Positions 1 through 11,984 of a DNA stretch of 64,000 nucleotides are shown piece by piece. The notes beneath the pieces were generated by a model. That model made no database searches. It was not told the origin of the DNA and saw only the letters and a list, made by a program, of their open reading frames with translations. Numbering within the stretch: the stretch's first letter is position 1; each line of letters starts with the position of its first letter. The stretch covers positions 4,525,001 through 4,589,000 of the forward strand of contig CANXME010002275.1 of assembly GCA_948144175.1 (NCBI GenBank). The letters run 5' to 3'. Source of the stretch: Closterium sp. NIES-65 (taxonomy: Eukaryota > Streptophyta > Zygnematophyceae > Desmidiales > Closteriaceae). Position numbers and translations under genes: made by a program.

Positions 1-1550
1 AGTGTGCCCGACGGGACAGCAGGACAAGGAAGGAGGGTGGAGGAGGTCGCAATTTCTGGACCCCCAGAGGGGTCAGCGAGCAAGACAGCGACTGGTCGAG
101 CAAGGGGCTCAAGAGCAGTGCGGTCACGAAAGAAACAGCGCGAAGCGCCTGAGTCTAGAGTGAAGGTGTGCAGTGCCTCAGTGGACTCAGTAGCACCTGA
201 GGTGGCGGACACACACGCACCTAGAGCAGTAGCCTCACCAGTACCTGGGGCAGCAGACACGCAAGCACCTAGGGCGGCAGCCTCACTCGTGCGGATGCCT
301 GGGTCAGGCGGAACACTCAGGTACTGGTCCTCCTCTCCACTAATAGTCAATGCATACATTGCTTTGAGAATAACATCAAAATCAAGAGCATAGATATCGA
401 TATCCTTCTTGAGGAGATCAGCCCACTGAGGGAGCTCAGGAGCGTCAGGAAACTGAGCACGCCAAGCGTCATCTAGGCGAGAGAAGCAGCGCTGCGAAGT
501 GTGCGCCCTCCCGCACGTCTGTCCCTTGCGGCGACCAGTGCGGATGACGTACGTGCAGCTAAGGCTACCCCCCCCACCCCCGTGCTGTAAGTACCACTCA
601 CGAAGCTCCTGGGAGGACTGAGGGTGCTGCGCACTCTGGCCAGTGCCAGAGCCTCCACGACCACCACCGCCGCCTCCACCACGACCACCACCGCCCCTGC
701 CGCCGCCACGTCCACTGCCGCCACCACCACCGCCCCCACCGCGGCCACCGCCGCCGCCGCTGCCTCCACCACCCCCACTGCTGCCACTAGCCCCTCCAGC
801 CCCGCCACCGCCCCCGCCGCTGCCACCACCCCCACCACCACCTCCCCCGCCGTCACCCCCACCGCCCTTGCCTCCCCTGCCCTTGCCGCTGCGACGCCCG
901 CTGGGAGCGGACGCAGAGCCGACCTGCTCAGCACCAAGAAGGTCGACAGCAGCAGCAGAGGCGATAGAGGGGAGGAGGGGGGAGGGGGAACACCCCTCGA
1001 AGAAAGGGGTGCGGGGGTCGCCACGAGAGGCACCTACAGCTACAATACTCTTCTCAGCTGCAAGTAGTTCCTTCTCTAGGGCGGCAATGGTGAGCTCAGT
1101 GGGACAGCGAGCTAGGAAGTGGTCCCTGACTGTTCGCAGAGTGTCAGGGAGGCGGGTGACTAGGTGGTAGAGAGTGAGCCAGAGCGGGGGAGGGTTGGAG
1201 GCAAGAAACTCAGCGGGCATGGCTGCACGGAAGCGGGCATCACTAGTACGGAGGTGAGTGATGAGGTCAGCGACTGTCTGGAAAGCGGACAGGTCGGGGA
1301 ACAGGTAGGGAAGTGAGAGACGGCCTAGTGCAGCTGAGGCGCATGAGGGCGCGGCTAGCGGAAACGGTGGGCCCTATCGTTTCGGTCCTAGGTGGAACCT
1401 AGGCTCGTAATACCATGTCAGAATGAGAAACGAGAATGAGGAGTGACTAGCAGGAACAACAGTACAAATATGTCAAACCCTAATCTGGTGTACCCCTTAT
1501 GGTATGACCCACTACAGCCTAGAACCACACAAACATATAAATGTTTGACA
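1..1550 (-). mobile_element. Ty1/copia element, 5' part (runs off window start)
   Basis: Read on the minus strand this is the LTR, leader, gag and start of protease of a copia element of the same family as the one at 35.2-42.5 kb. The complement of about 360-1350 encodes the gag region with its glycine-rich tract (the C-rich stretch at 640-900). The complement of about 60-180 encodes the aspartic-protease region that follows. The 5' LTR lies at 1416-1550, and the bases just inside it (complement of about 1400-1415) begin TGGTA, as expected for an initiator tRNA-Met primer site. The rest of pol and the other LTR lie outside the window. The element is inserted in a gypsy-like gag remnant that continues at 1551. 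It looks broken, with several disabling changes. Confidence 0.85.
1416..1550 (-). repeat. LTR (5') of the copia element at 1-1550
   Basis: 135 bp with TG...CA ends (TGTCAGAATG to ATGTTTGACA). It shares blocks with the other minus-strand copia LTRs here, such as the GTACCCC...TAGCCTA core and the terminal ATGTTTGACA. The flanking target sequence on its outer side starts CGGAG. The partner LTR is not in the window. Confidence 0.8.
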
Positions 1551-2877
1551 CGGAGCTTTTGTCGCGCCGCGATCGAAGCCGCGATTGGCTCGAAACGAGC
1601 GCGCAGACCTGCGCACCACGCGTCCCACGTACGATATTGGGGCACCTCCACGAAATACGACGACGCCCAGGGTCCGGTTCGTCCTTCCCGTGTCGGTAGA
1701 GTCGCGTAGTCTAACGGCTTCGTGACGATGAGGGGCCACCCGTCCATGGTGGGTCCTCGTAGCAACGACACGGCGTAGCGGATTTTCGCCGTATCCTCCG
1801 AGACGTAGTTGGCATCGAGAAACACGTTCATCGTGAACAACCACGCTTGAACGGTAGGACCACCCCGTTGGCTGGGATTGAAGCATGGCGGACGCTGCGG
1901 CTTCAGTGACATTGGTGACGGCAGTGCCGAACCATCGGTTGGTTCCAAAATTGTGACGCGTGGCTGGCTTCGGGCCGCATTCGTCGCTTCGGTGTGTCGT
2001 GCCGTGGTCGTCGTCTCCGTCGGGGCGGACGACGCCATCACTGGCCGCGCTCGCGGGTTTCCCTACACTTCCGTGTTGTGATGCCTGTGGTGCGGGCTGT
2101 TTCGGAGTGCCAGGTGCTTGAGATTGTGCCTGTTGTGCTCGTGTGAGGTCATTTTGCAGGGACGAGCGTTCTGCCGTCAGCGTCGTGATTTCCTCGGCGC
2201 TCTCGTGGATTTGCCGCAGCAGATCGTTCAAGTGCTCCTGCGTAAGCGTCGTGATATCAATGTGCTCGGGGGTGTCGGCTCGTCTTAGTCTAGGCGCAGT
2301 TGTGGCTGCACGCGTTTATGAGAGAACGCGAGGACAGCGGCTCCTTGGTGCTAAGGTGCGTGAGTCCCTTCGAGTGAAAAATCAAAAGTTGATTTCCTGG
2401 GGTGCGGAGATGCGTGGTCCGAAAGAAAGGGGCTCTGAATACCAAGTGTTACTGGTGCAATGAATCTAAGTAGCGAGAATTGCACTAAGGTGTCAAACGA
2501 GTACAAAGATGTGAGCGAAGGCGTGAGCGAACATTTATACGCGAACATGCAAACGGTAACGTAGTGCGTGCGAGCTAGCTAGTGCTACGCTGGCAGCGAG
2601 GCTCGGGCTAGTCCCGAAGCGTAGGCCGACACGGCCAGGCCAGCAGTGCGAGGTTTGGCAAAACAGTGCGCGCGAAGTTGGCGAAGTCCCGTTAGCAGTA
2701 ACGGGCGAACAACGGCTTTTGCTGTACGCGATGTAGTCGGGCTCCGTAAGGAATGCTGATAAAATTCCTTACAACTATACGGTATGTTAATCCAGAAAGG
2801 ATACCTGCATCTACGTTGCTGATTTACGGTCACCAACTCATGTCCAGGACTCTTGAAGCAGCAGTATACATTTGACA
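1551..2877 (-). mobile_element. Gypsy-like LTR element remnant (gag start plus 5' LTR)
   Basis: The minus strand encodes a retrotransposon-gag-like segment (complement of about 1555-2040). It has the typical run of an AWLF...F helix, KIRYAVSLLRGPTMDGW and a later W-x2-W...RF motif. Ahead of it is a coiled-coil-like stretch (complement of 2080-2231). Upstream, the complement of about 2430-2445 reads TGGTATTCAGAGCC, a good initiator-Met primer-binding site. Next to that is a 431-bp LTR. The assignment to Ty3/gypsy rests on the gag resemblance only; no pol is visible. The element is a fossil, cut by the copia insertion at 1550, and only the 5' end is present. Confidence 0.6.
2447..2877 (-). repeat. 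Candidate 431-bp LTR of the gypsy-like remnant
   Basis: The segment starts TGTTACTGG and ends TTTGACA on the plus strand and sits two bases from a primer-binding-site match on its inner side. No second copy is in the window, so the outer end is set only by the CA terminus. Confidence 0.5.
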
Positions 2878-3374
2878 CTACTGTTTGTTTTGTACAGTGT
2901 GCAAAGGCGATTTCGCCTCAACGAGAAAAAAACACGTCGGCGAGAGTGTTGGCGAAAAGCTGAGGCCCAACTGTTGTGAGAGAGCGGGGGTTGGGAAGGT
3001 TGTGAGTCACAAAATGGGACATTCTCCCGTCACCGAGCTCACCCTGCCACGCTTAGACTTGGGAGAACAAGAGAATACAAGCTAATAGAATATGTAGAAC
3101 GAACCAAGGAGTGGCGACACGGCGAGTGCTAGTAATCCCGGCTTTGCGCGAATACGAATACACGCTCGCGCCGTCTCGTGCGCCCAGACGCATTCGCACC
3201 GTCACTGTCGCGCCGCCGCATAGATGTCGCATTCCCCTCCTTTCCCAAGCTCCCTTCGACATTCCCTTGCCGCATTCCCCCCTCCGCATTCCGTCACCAA
3301 ACTACGAAGCTACGGTCACACACCTAGCGAGGCGAATCAGCGACTGTTTACTATGAATTTCCGCGGTATAGCTA
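2878..3374. other. Intergenic stretch, no gene recognised
   Basis: There are short open frames on both strands but none has a recognisable domain or a convincing start. The stretch around 3110-3260 is GC-rich with repeated CCGCAT/CGCATTC words. It ends in AGCTA, the target-site copy for the copia element that starts at 3375. Confidence 0.5.
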
Positions 3375-3507
3375 TATCAAAACATATGCATATCATTATC
3401 TAGGCTATATTGGGGCTAGCCTTAAGGGGTACAGAAACTTTCTCGACACTCTAGCCTTGTACCCCAACCTTGACCTAATCTCATCATTCTTGCCTTAGTT
3501 CTTAACA
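3375..3507 (+). repeat. 5' LTR of copia element 3375-11687
   Basis: 133 bp, ending CTTAACA and followed directly by the primer-binding site. It matches 11555-11687 at all but about four positions. Confidence 0.92.
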
Positions 3508-6500
3508 TGGTAACTAGAGCAGGAGGTCTCTAGGACCTAAGAATCGAGCCCACCTAACTGTGTTTCCCTAACTACTGCTTGCCTGCCTTGCCTACTGCCT
3601 GCGTGCGCCTTGGCTGCAGTGCGCGTCACCTTTTTTTTCGCGTGCGCCTCGACTGCTAGCGCGCGCGTCACTGTTTTTAGCGCGCGCCACTTCTGTAGTG
3701 CCGCGCGCCGATCCGCGTCGCCCGCGCAGCCCGCCGCCGCGCGCAGCCCGCCGTCGCGTACAGCTCGCCGTCGCCGCGCGTCGCGTTTATTGCCAGCGCG
3801 GCCCGCCACTGCGACGCGCGTCGCGTCGGCCGCCTGCGCGGCCCGCTGCTGCTTAGCGCGCTGCTTTAGGAGCTCGCGTGCGGCCGCTCCTGCCTGCTGC
3901 CTGCTGTCTCCTGCCTGCTGCCTGCTGCCTCTATCTTTGCCGGTGGCCTGGTTCCTACTGCCTCTTGTCTGCTGCCTGCTGCCTCCTTCCTCTGCCTGCT
4001 GCCATTACGATGACGCCTAACGTTCTCGCGTTCGAGTCTGACGGTTGCCCCATAGAGTTCGTTGTGTGGTTAGATGATCTCCAATTGTTCCTCCTGACCG
4101 ATGCCAAAGAGGGCGTTTCACTGTTCGATTACGTGTCTAGCACTGCCATTGCTCCTGCTGCCGATGCTCCTGCTCTCGAACGCTCGCAGTGGCAGACTCG
4201 CGATGCTGCTGCACGCCTAGCTATTAGGAACCATCTGCCGATTACTGAGCGTGCGCATTTCAGCTCGCACAAAACTGCTAAGACGCTGTACGACGCTGTA
4301 GTTGCGCGCTAATCCTCCCCGGCCACTGCAGCCATAGGTCGGCTCATGCTACCCTACCTGTTCCCCGACCTTTCCTCGTTCACCACTGCTGAGGACCTCA
4401 TTTCCCACCTATGCGCTACTGACACTCGCTTTTGTGCCGCCCTTTCAGCCGAGTTCCGCGCCGCAAACCCCCCCCCCCCGATGTACTTCACTCTCTATTT
4501 TCTCGTCACCCGCCTCCCTGACACTCTTAGCTCAGTCAGGGACCACTCTCTCGCGCTAGACCCCCCCACTCTCACTGTCGACGACTTCAAGAAGCACCTC
4601 CTCGCAGCAGAGAAGAACATCCTCGCTGTAGGTGCTGCTCGTAGCACTCCTCGCTCTCCCCTCTTTGAGGGGTGCTCCCCCTCCCCTCTCACCCCCTCTT
4701 ATGCCTTCGCAGCTGCTGCTCACGACTACCTTGGTGCTGAGGAGGTCGGGGCTGCTTCCGCTCCTAGTGGGTGTGGGTGGGCGGCAAGGGTGGCAGGGGA
4801 GGTGGGGGTGGCGGTGGAGGTGGCGGTGGTGCAGGCGGCGGGGGAGGTGGAGGTGGTGGAGGCGGTCGTGGGGGTGGAGGTGGTGGAGGTGGTGGTGGGG
4901 GCGGCGGAGGCACTGGGAGCGGTGGAGGTGGTAGCAACGGCGGTGGGGGAGGAGGGAGCGGCGGTGGGGGAGGAGGGAGCGGTGGTGGCAGTGGTGGTCA
5001 GGGCCAGCAGCAGTCGCAGCCGTAGCAGCAGCAGCAGCGTCAGCACCAAACCCCCACTTCCCAGTAGCTTCTTGACTGGTATGCCGGACGTGGGGCTTCT
5101 GGGGGTCCTGGTCGCTGCCCCTAAATCATTCGCACAGGTCCCCGCACTGGTCGCCAGTGCACAGGGTTTCACACTGAGCAGCGCTGCTTCGCTCGGCTTA
5201 GCGACGCCTGGCGCGCCAAGTTTCCTGATGCTCCTGAATTCCCCAACTGGGCAGAGCTGCTTAGGCGTGATGTACCTATCTTTGATCTTGACTATGAGGC
5301 TATTCTTGCTGCTATGTATGCATTGTCTGTTAGTGCTGAGGGTGACTCCTACTTGTGTGTGCCGCCGGATCCTGGTATAGCCCCTGGTAAAGCGCCTACA
5401 GCGCTAAGTGCTTGTGAGTCTGCTCCCCATGGTACTGCGCCTGCACAGGCCTTGCACACCTTTACACTTGACTCTGGTGCTTCCCGCTGTTTCTTTCGCG
5501 ATAGTACCACAGTCACTCCCCTCCCTGCACCTGTCCCTGTCGCACTGGCTGACCTCTTTGGGGGCCTAGTGCTTGCACGGTCTTCCACTGTGCTTTCGTG
5601 TTGGGCGGTCCCGTCTGGTGAGCTGTATGGTCTCCACCTCCCCTCGTTCTCTACGAACTTGGTGAGCAACGCTGTCCTTCAGGATGCGGGGGTTGACACC
5701 TTCACCCCTGGCCGGCAGCGTGTGGCGATCTGCACGTGCTCCCGAACCGGCCGCCACCTGGCCACGTTCACTCGTGCGCCAGGGTCCAGTCTGTACACCC
5801 TCACCACTGCGTCGCGCTTCGCCCCTTTGTCTCCCAAGTTACACGCGTCTACTCAGGTAGCTACCCAGTGTGAGTGTCGCCGGCTGTCGCACGACACTCT
5901 CCTGTGGCACCCCTCCCTGCCTCGCCTGCGTAGCATGCACTCTCGCTTCCTGGTCTCTGGTCTTCCCAGCTCTCTGCCTGCCCTCCCTCCCTTGCCTGCG
6001 CCGCCCTAAATTCCTTGCGTCGAGGGGCGGCGGCGCGCCGCTCCTCACTCCTCTTCGTTCCCTCCCACAGAGGCTCCACTGCAGACTCTCCACCTGGACG
6101 TGTGGGGCCCAGCCCGCATCCGTGGACAGGGCCGGGAGCGGTACTTCCTGCTGGTTATCGACGACTACACGCGTTACACCACGGTCTTCCCCTTGAAGGG
6201 ATGTCCTTGATGTTTTGATCCCCTGGATCCGCGCTGCTCGTCTCCAGCTCCGCGAGCGGTTCCAGTCGGACTTTCCTGTCCTGCGTCTGCACTCTGACAG
6301 AGGTGGTGAGTTCTCCTCAGACCTCCTGGCGGCCTTCTGTGCGGAGCACGGCATACGCCAGATTTTCACGCTTCCGGCCTCTCCGCAGCAGAATGGGGTT
6401 GCTGAGCGCCGCATTGGCTTAGTCATGGAGGTCGCTCGTACCTCCATGATCCATGCGGCTACCTCCCATTTTCTGTGGCCGTTTGCGGTCCGGTACGCCG

Positions 6501-8135
6501 CGCATCAGCTCAACCTTTGGCCCCATGTCTCCTTGCCGGAGACCTCGCCCACACTGCTGGGGACGGGGAAGGTTGGCGACGCGTCGCGTTTCCAGGTCTG
6601 GGGTGCTCGTGCCTTTGTCCGCGATACCACTTCGGACAAACTCTCCCCTTGCGTCATTCCTTGCGTCTTCCTTGGCTTTGTCCCTTACGCGCCTGACTGG
6701 GAGTTTTACGACCCCGCCTCGCGGCGTGTCTTTGCGTCTCAGGACGTCACCTTTGACGAGAAGGTCCCCTTTTACCACCTCTTCCTCTACCGCACTGCTC
6801 ATCGCCCCCTCCCGCCGCTCTTTCTCGCCCCAGGTCCTCCCGAGGTAGACCCCCTCCCTGCGCCAAGCCCTGCTCCTTCAGGTGTTTCTCAGGTAGACCC
6901 TCCCGTCCCTGCGCCTGTTGAGGTCACTGGTGACTCCGCAACTGCTGGGAGTGGTGCTGTCCCTGTGGGTGCGGAGCTTGCGGGTGCGCAGCGTGGGTGT
7001 GCTGAGTCTGGGGGTGCTGAGCGTGAGGAGCCTGAGGGTGTGGAGCTTGGAGGTGCTGAGCCTGTGCGTGAGGAGCTTGGAGGTCCTGAGCCTGGGGGTG
7101 CTGCGTCTGGGGGTGCTACGCCTGGGCGTACTGAGTCTGGGGGTGAGTCGCGTGAGGGTTCTGAGACTGCTGTTACGCGGTCTCCTTGGAGTAGCCGTCT
7201 TCGTCCGCGTGTGCCTCTCACCTCCCAGCAGCAGCACGACTGGTATGGACGCCATAAGCGTCGCGCTTTTGCACCTCAGGGCTCTACTGCTGGGGGTTCT
7301 TCTGCTGGCGTCACTGGAGCTGGGAGTGGTGCTGGTCCTTTGCCTGCTGGAGGTGCTGGTGTCGCTGGTCTCGGAGGTGCTGGTACTGGGGGTACTGGTG
7401 CTGGTGGCACTGCGGTTGGAGACCCTGGGCCTGGAGGTGCCGGTTATGGGGGTGCTGCACCAGGAGGGGCTAGAGCTACTGAGGGTGCTGGAGCTGCTGG
7501 AGGTACTGGAGCTGCTGAGGGTACTGGAGCTGGTGGAGGTGCTGGAGCTGCTGAGGACGCTGGAGCTGCTGAGGGTACTGGACCTACTGGAGGTGCTAGA
7601 GCTGCTGAGGGTGCTGGAGCTGCTAGAGGTGCTGGAGCTGCTGAGGGTGCTGGAGCTGCTGGTGTTGGTGGCACTGCACTTTTGCGCCTGTTCTTTGCTC
7701 CGCCGTCTCCGTCGTCTCTGCCACCGCCTGACTCTTTTGTCTACTGGTCTTCCGTTACAGCCTGGCTCACCTCTGCCTGCTCCTTCTCTTTACACTGAGC
7801 AGACAGGGGGCCTTGCTCAGCTTCGTGAGCCTGCGTCGCGTCCTGTCTCACGTGTCCATTCTGGTCGTTCCAGTCATCGTGTTCCTCGTCAGCGTCAGCC
7901 GACTGTCCCCGGCCCTTCCCTTGCAGTTCGTCGTCCTTCCTCTCCTCTGCAGCGTCTTCCTCTGGCGTCTCCTCCTGCGTCTTCTTTGCCTGTCGTTACG
8001 GACCTTGAGTTTGACCGGTTTCGTGCTGAGCACCCTACTGTCACGCGTCTGCTAGCCACTGTTGTCACTGACCCGTCGTTTGAGTCTACTGCTTCGTCTG
8101 CCTTTGTCGCTGAGCTGGTTGACTTCGCTGCTACC

Positions 8136-8259
8136 TGTCAGAATATTATGCTCTAGCCTGTAGTGGGGTGCTCCATAGCGAGTACAACCCTTCAAGGGTT
8201 TGCTATTTGTATCCCCATTTTTGCTAGTGCAGCCCTCTTCTCTTTTCTAAACTTTCACA
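8136..8259 (+). repeat. 5' LTR of the nested element
   Basis: 124 bp, TG...CA ends, with the primer-binding site directly after it. Confidence 0.9.
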
Positions 8260-9428
8260 TGCTATCAGAGCAGGTCGATCCCCTTGGATCGATCCTGTGG
8301 GTGGACTTACCACCTCGTTGCTTCCGCTGCAACCCCTACTGCTACTACTATCACTACTCTCTGTGCCGCACGCCCTGTGGCGTGCGGCAGTTTTTCCTTC
8401 CGCCGTGCGCCCCGAGGCGCGCGGCGGTTTTCAGGGCGCACGGCGGTTCTCTTCCCGCCGTGCGCCCCGAGGCGCGCGGCGGGTTACTGCCCCGTCACGC
8501 CGCGCGCCGCTCCTGGGAGGCGCTGCGACGGACGACGGGGACCTCCGCGTCGCCCCCCGTCGCCCGTCGTGGCCTGCGCCCGGCACGTACGGACCGCGCC
8601 CGACCTGTCCGCGGCCCGTACGGGCTGCGCCAGGCCCGCCCACCACCCGTACGGGCTGCGCCAGGCCCGCGCGCGACCCGTATGAACGGCGCCAGGCCCG
8701 TGCGCGGCTCGGGCCGCCTGCGTGCGGCTCGGGCGACCCTACCTACGGCACGTGCACCCCCCCCCCCCCCCCCCCCTTTTTTCCCGTCGCCTGTCGAGGC
8801 GACCTGAGGGGGCTGCGACCTGGGGGGTGGCGGGTGTGTAGTCTCCCCTGCTCCTCCTCCTCCTCTGTCTCCCACTGCTGCAGCTACCGCTGAGGGGGGT
8901 GGGTGTGTGGGAGTCGACGGAATGGTGCTAGGGGGTGGGGTGTGAGTGACCCTAGGGGTGCAGTAGGGGGTGTGTGTCAGGGGGGGTGAGACTGTTTGGG
9001 AAGCTGAACGGAGGTTGCCGTCGTGTCGCCAGCAGCACCTGTAGTCCGGGGAGTTGCTCCGGTAGCCCAGTCCTAGCCACCTGTGCCAGTCGCCCGTGGG
9101 TCCGTTGCTCGTCTGTCGCTACTTTAGCCGCGGGGCCAGTTACTCCAGTAGTCCGGAGAGTTGCTCCAGTAGCCACTGTGCCAGTGTGCCTCCTGTTGCC
9201 CGTGTGTCTGCAGCTTCAGCCGTCGCCTCCTATCTCCTCTCCTCTCACTCTCGCCTCCTCCTCCTCACTTGCCCTCTGCGATAGCCTCTAGCTTTGCTCA
9301 TAATTGTTAACTTTAAACTATTGCTTCTTGAACTTGTGCTCAGAATGCGTGGTGACATTGTGATCCACCCTGAGCTTGTACTGCTTTGCTTGCTCTGCTG
9401 ATTACACCCCACTTTGGCTATGGGGGTG

Positions 9429-9552
9429 TGTCAGAATATTATGCTCTAGCCTGTAGTGGGGTGCTCCATAGCGAGTACAACCCTTCAAGGGTTCGCTATT
9501 TGTATCCCCATTCTTGCTAGTGCAGCTCTCTTCTCTTTTCTAAACTTTCACA
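9429..9552 (+). repeat. 3' LTR of the nested element
   Basis: 124 bp, preceded by the purine tract ATGGGGGTG and followed by the CTACC target duplication. Confidence 0.9.
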
Positions 9553-11554
9553 CTACCTGTCGTCTAAACTACGCTGCTAGTCTTGTTGCTGAGTCTGAGT
9601 CTGTCTGTCCTCCGTCCGTCGGGGGTGAGTGTGCTCTTGGCACGGACGTCCTTAAGGACAAGCAAGAGGACCTTGAGTGTCTTGCCGCCGCTGCGCCTCA
9701 TCTCGTGGCCATGCTGCTTGCCCCTGAGGGAGACCCGGATGCACCAGACATCCCGACCATGCGCTCTTTCGCTCAGGCGATCGCGTGTGAGTACTCCTCT
9801 CAGTGGCAGACAGCCATGGACGCAGAGAAGGCATCCTGGAAGTCCACAGGCACGTACGTCGTCGAGGTTCCCCCTCCTGGGGCGAACATCGTCGGTGGTA
9901 TGTGGATTTTCAGGGTAAAGCGGCCGCCAAGTTCTCCGCCTGTCTTCAAGGCTCGTTACGTTGCTCGTGGTTTCAGTCAGCGAGAGGGAGTTGAATTCTT
10001 CCAGACTTTCTCCCCCACCCCGAAGATGACCACTCTTTGGGTGCTGCTGCACGTTGCCGCTCAGCGTGACTAGCTTGACTTCAGCACAGCTTTCTTACAG
10101 GGCAACCCGCACGAGAAGATCTGGCTGCGCCGCCCACCCGGCTTCACTGGGTCGTTCCCTCCTGGTACCCAGTGGAGCCTCCGGCGGCCGGTCTACGGTC
10201 TTCTCCAAGCACCACGTGAGTGGCACGACACACTGATGACGACACTTGCAGCTCTTGGGTTTGCTCCTTCGACTGCTGACCCGTCGCTGTTTCTACGCAC
10301 CGACACTTCGCTGCCGCCGTTCTACATCCTCGTGTACGTCGAGGACTTTGTCTTTGCCACTACTATCACTGAGGCTCTACTCCTGGTGAAGTCGGAGTTG
10401 CAGAAGAGACACACGTGCACAGACCTGGGTGAGCTGCGCAGCTACCTTGGCTTGCAGATCACCCGAGACAGAGCACGCCGCACCATCACACTGACTCAAT
10501 CACACATGGTGCAGCAGGTCCTTCAGCACTTCGGCTTCACTTGGTCCTCAGCACAGCACACTCCTCTGGCTACAGGACACTTGCTCTCAGCTCCACCTTC
10601 AAACGAGTCCGTAGAGCCGAGTGGTCCTTACCCAGAGCTAGTGGGCTGCCTCATGTATCTGATGACCTGCACTCGTCCTGACCTTACGTACGCTCTTGGC
10701 CTTCTGGCTCGCTACATGGCTCCTGGTCGGCACCGAAAGGTGCACATGGATGCTGCTAAGAGGGTATTGCGCTTCTTGTTCAGTACATCAGGCATGGGGC
10801 TCGTGCTTGGAGGGCGGAGTCCAGTTGTCCTCACTGGGCACTTAGACGCTTCTTGGGTTGACGACCAGGCTACACAGCGGTCGTCACACGGTTACACGTT
10901 CAGCCTTGGCTCCGGCTCTGTTTCTTGGCGGTCTACACGCTCGTCTTCTGTTCTCAGCTCCAGTTGTGAGGCTGGGATCTACGCCACAGCCATGGCTGCA
11001 CAAGAGTTACGCTGGCTCACCTACCTGCTGACCGACCTGGGAGAGCGGCCTCGTTCTCCTCCAGTTCTGTACGTAGACAACAAGGCTGCCATTGCCTTGT
11101 GTTAGGAGCACAGACTGGAGCACAGAACGAAGCACATCGCTCTGCGTTACTTCCTGGCTCGAGAGTTGCAGCAGCGGGGTCAGCTTCGCCTTGCTCACGT
11201 GGCCACTCGGGCCAACACTGCTGATATATTCACCAAGGCACTTCCGTCTGGTGACCATCAGCGCTTTTGTACTTTGTTGGGCCTTGTGCCTACGTTTCCA
11301 CACTTGCTGTAGTCTCTGCTTGTACTGTGATTTATATATATATACCTGCATGCTTGCTCTTGCTAGCTAGAGATCAGTGTGCTGTTTTTGTTGCTTATAT
11401 ACCTCTGAATGTGGACTGGCCTTGTGGCCGTTTGCTTGTGCTCAGTGTGTGTGGTAACGTTGTAATCCACCATGAGCTGTGTTTTGTTTCTTCTCTTGAC
11501 TGGTCTTGTGACCGTTGCTTGTTCTAGCTATCCCCCATTTCGCCTATGGGGGTG

Positions 11555-11687
11555 TGTCAAAACATATGCATATCATTATCTAGGCTATATTGGGGCTAGC
11601 CTTAGGGGGTACTGAAACTTTCTCGACACTCTAGCCTTGTACCCCAACGTTGACCTAATCTCATCATTCTTGCCTTAGTTCTTAACA
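11555..11687 (+). repeat. 3' LTR of copia element 3375-11687
   Basis: 133 bp, starts TGTCAAAACA and ends CTTAACA. It is followed by the AGCTA target duplication and is the same length as the 5' copy. Confidence 0.92.
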
Positions 11688-11692
11688 AGCTA

Positions 11693-11984
11693 ACCAAGTT
11701 GGGCTGGCTATACCAACATCGCGATTTTTCACCTAGTCGCGTGTGGTGTGAGTAACTACACATGTAGGCTAAGCCTTGAAAACGTCCATCAATTGAGCCC
11801 TCCATCTCCCTTTTAGTAGCCCCGCCGATTTGCATTCGGACTGCCGCCGCGTGGCATTCGCCGAGCCCGCCGTGCATGCAGCGCGCCGTCGTAACCTATT
11901 TCGTAAGAACCACGGCGAGTTACATTCGGCAGGATTGCCGCAATGCGATCATTGCATTTAAAATCGGGACATTGCCCGTGCTTC
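11693..11984. other. Unassigned stretch
   Basis: No gene is recognised. There are several short words with CGCC/GCATTCG composition around 11820-11950. It leads into the pyrimidine tract. Confidence 0.4.

Larger units (their letters stand above)
8136..9552 (+). mobile_element. Nested non-autonomous LTR element (TRIM/LARD-like)
   Basis: Two 124-bp LTRs (8136-8259 and 9429-9552) both start TGTCAGAATA and end TTTCACA. They are flanked by the same 5 bp, CTACC, at 8131-8135 and 9553-9557. The inner side of the first LTR reads TGCTATCAGAGCAGG, a primer site close to initiator tRNA-Met. The internal 1.17 kb has no gag-pol. It consists of a GC-rich minisatellite leader (about 8370-8760), a long C-run near 8758-8777, and a 3' noncoding block (about 9340-9428) with the same words as the 3' ends of the full copia elements, including GTGATCCACCCTGAGCTTG. 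It is therefore a copia derivative that would depend on proteins from elsewhere. The LTRs differ at about three of 124 sites. It interrupts the host copia between integrase/linker and reverse transcriptase. Confidence 0.9.
3375..11687 (+). mobile_element. Ty1/copia element with both LTRs and target duplication
   Basis: Two 133-bp LTRs (3375-3507 and 11555-11687) are flanked by the same 5 bp, AGCTA, at 3370-3374 and 11688-11692. Position 3508 starts TGGTAACTAGAGC, an initiator-Met-type primer site, and a purine tract TATGGGGGTG precedes the 3' LTR. Parts in order: CT-rich leader with CTGCTGCC repeats (about 3880-4005), gag from about 4010, glycine-rich tract (about 4770-4995), protease with DSGAS (about 5470), integrase (about 5870-6830), a glycine/alanine-rich linker (6900-7700), reverse transcriptase (about 9560-10700) and RNase H (10740-11290). 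A smaller LTR element sits inside at 8136-9552. The coding part is broken in several places. The LTRs differ at about four of 133 sites, so insertion is fairly old but the ends are well kept. Confidence 0.93.

Noticed and set aside
643-1170. Poly-proline/alanine proteins opposite copia gag (also at 4726, 30911, 40640 and 56998)
   Set aside because: They are antisense shadows of the glycine-rich tract of gag.
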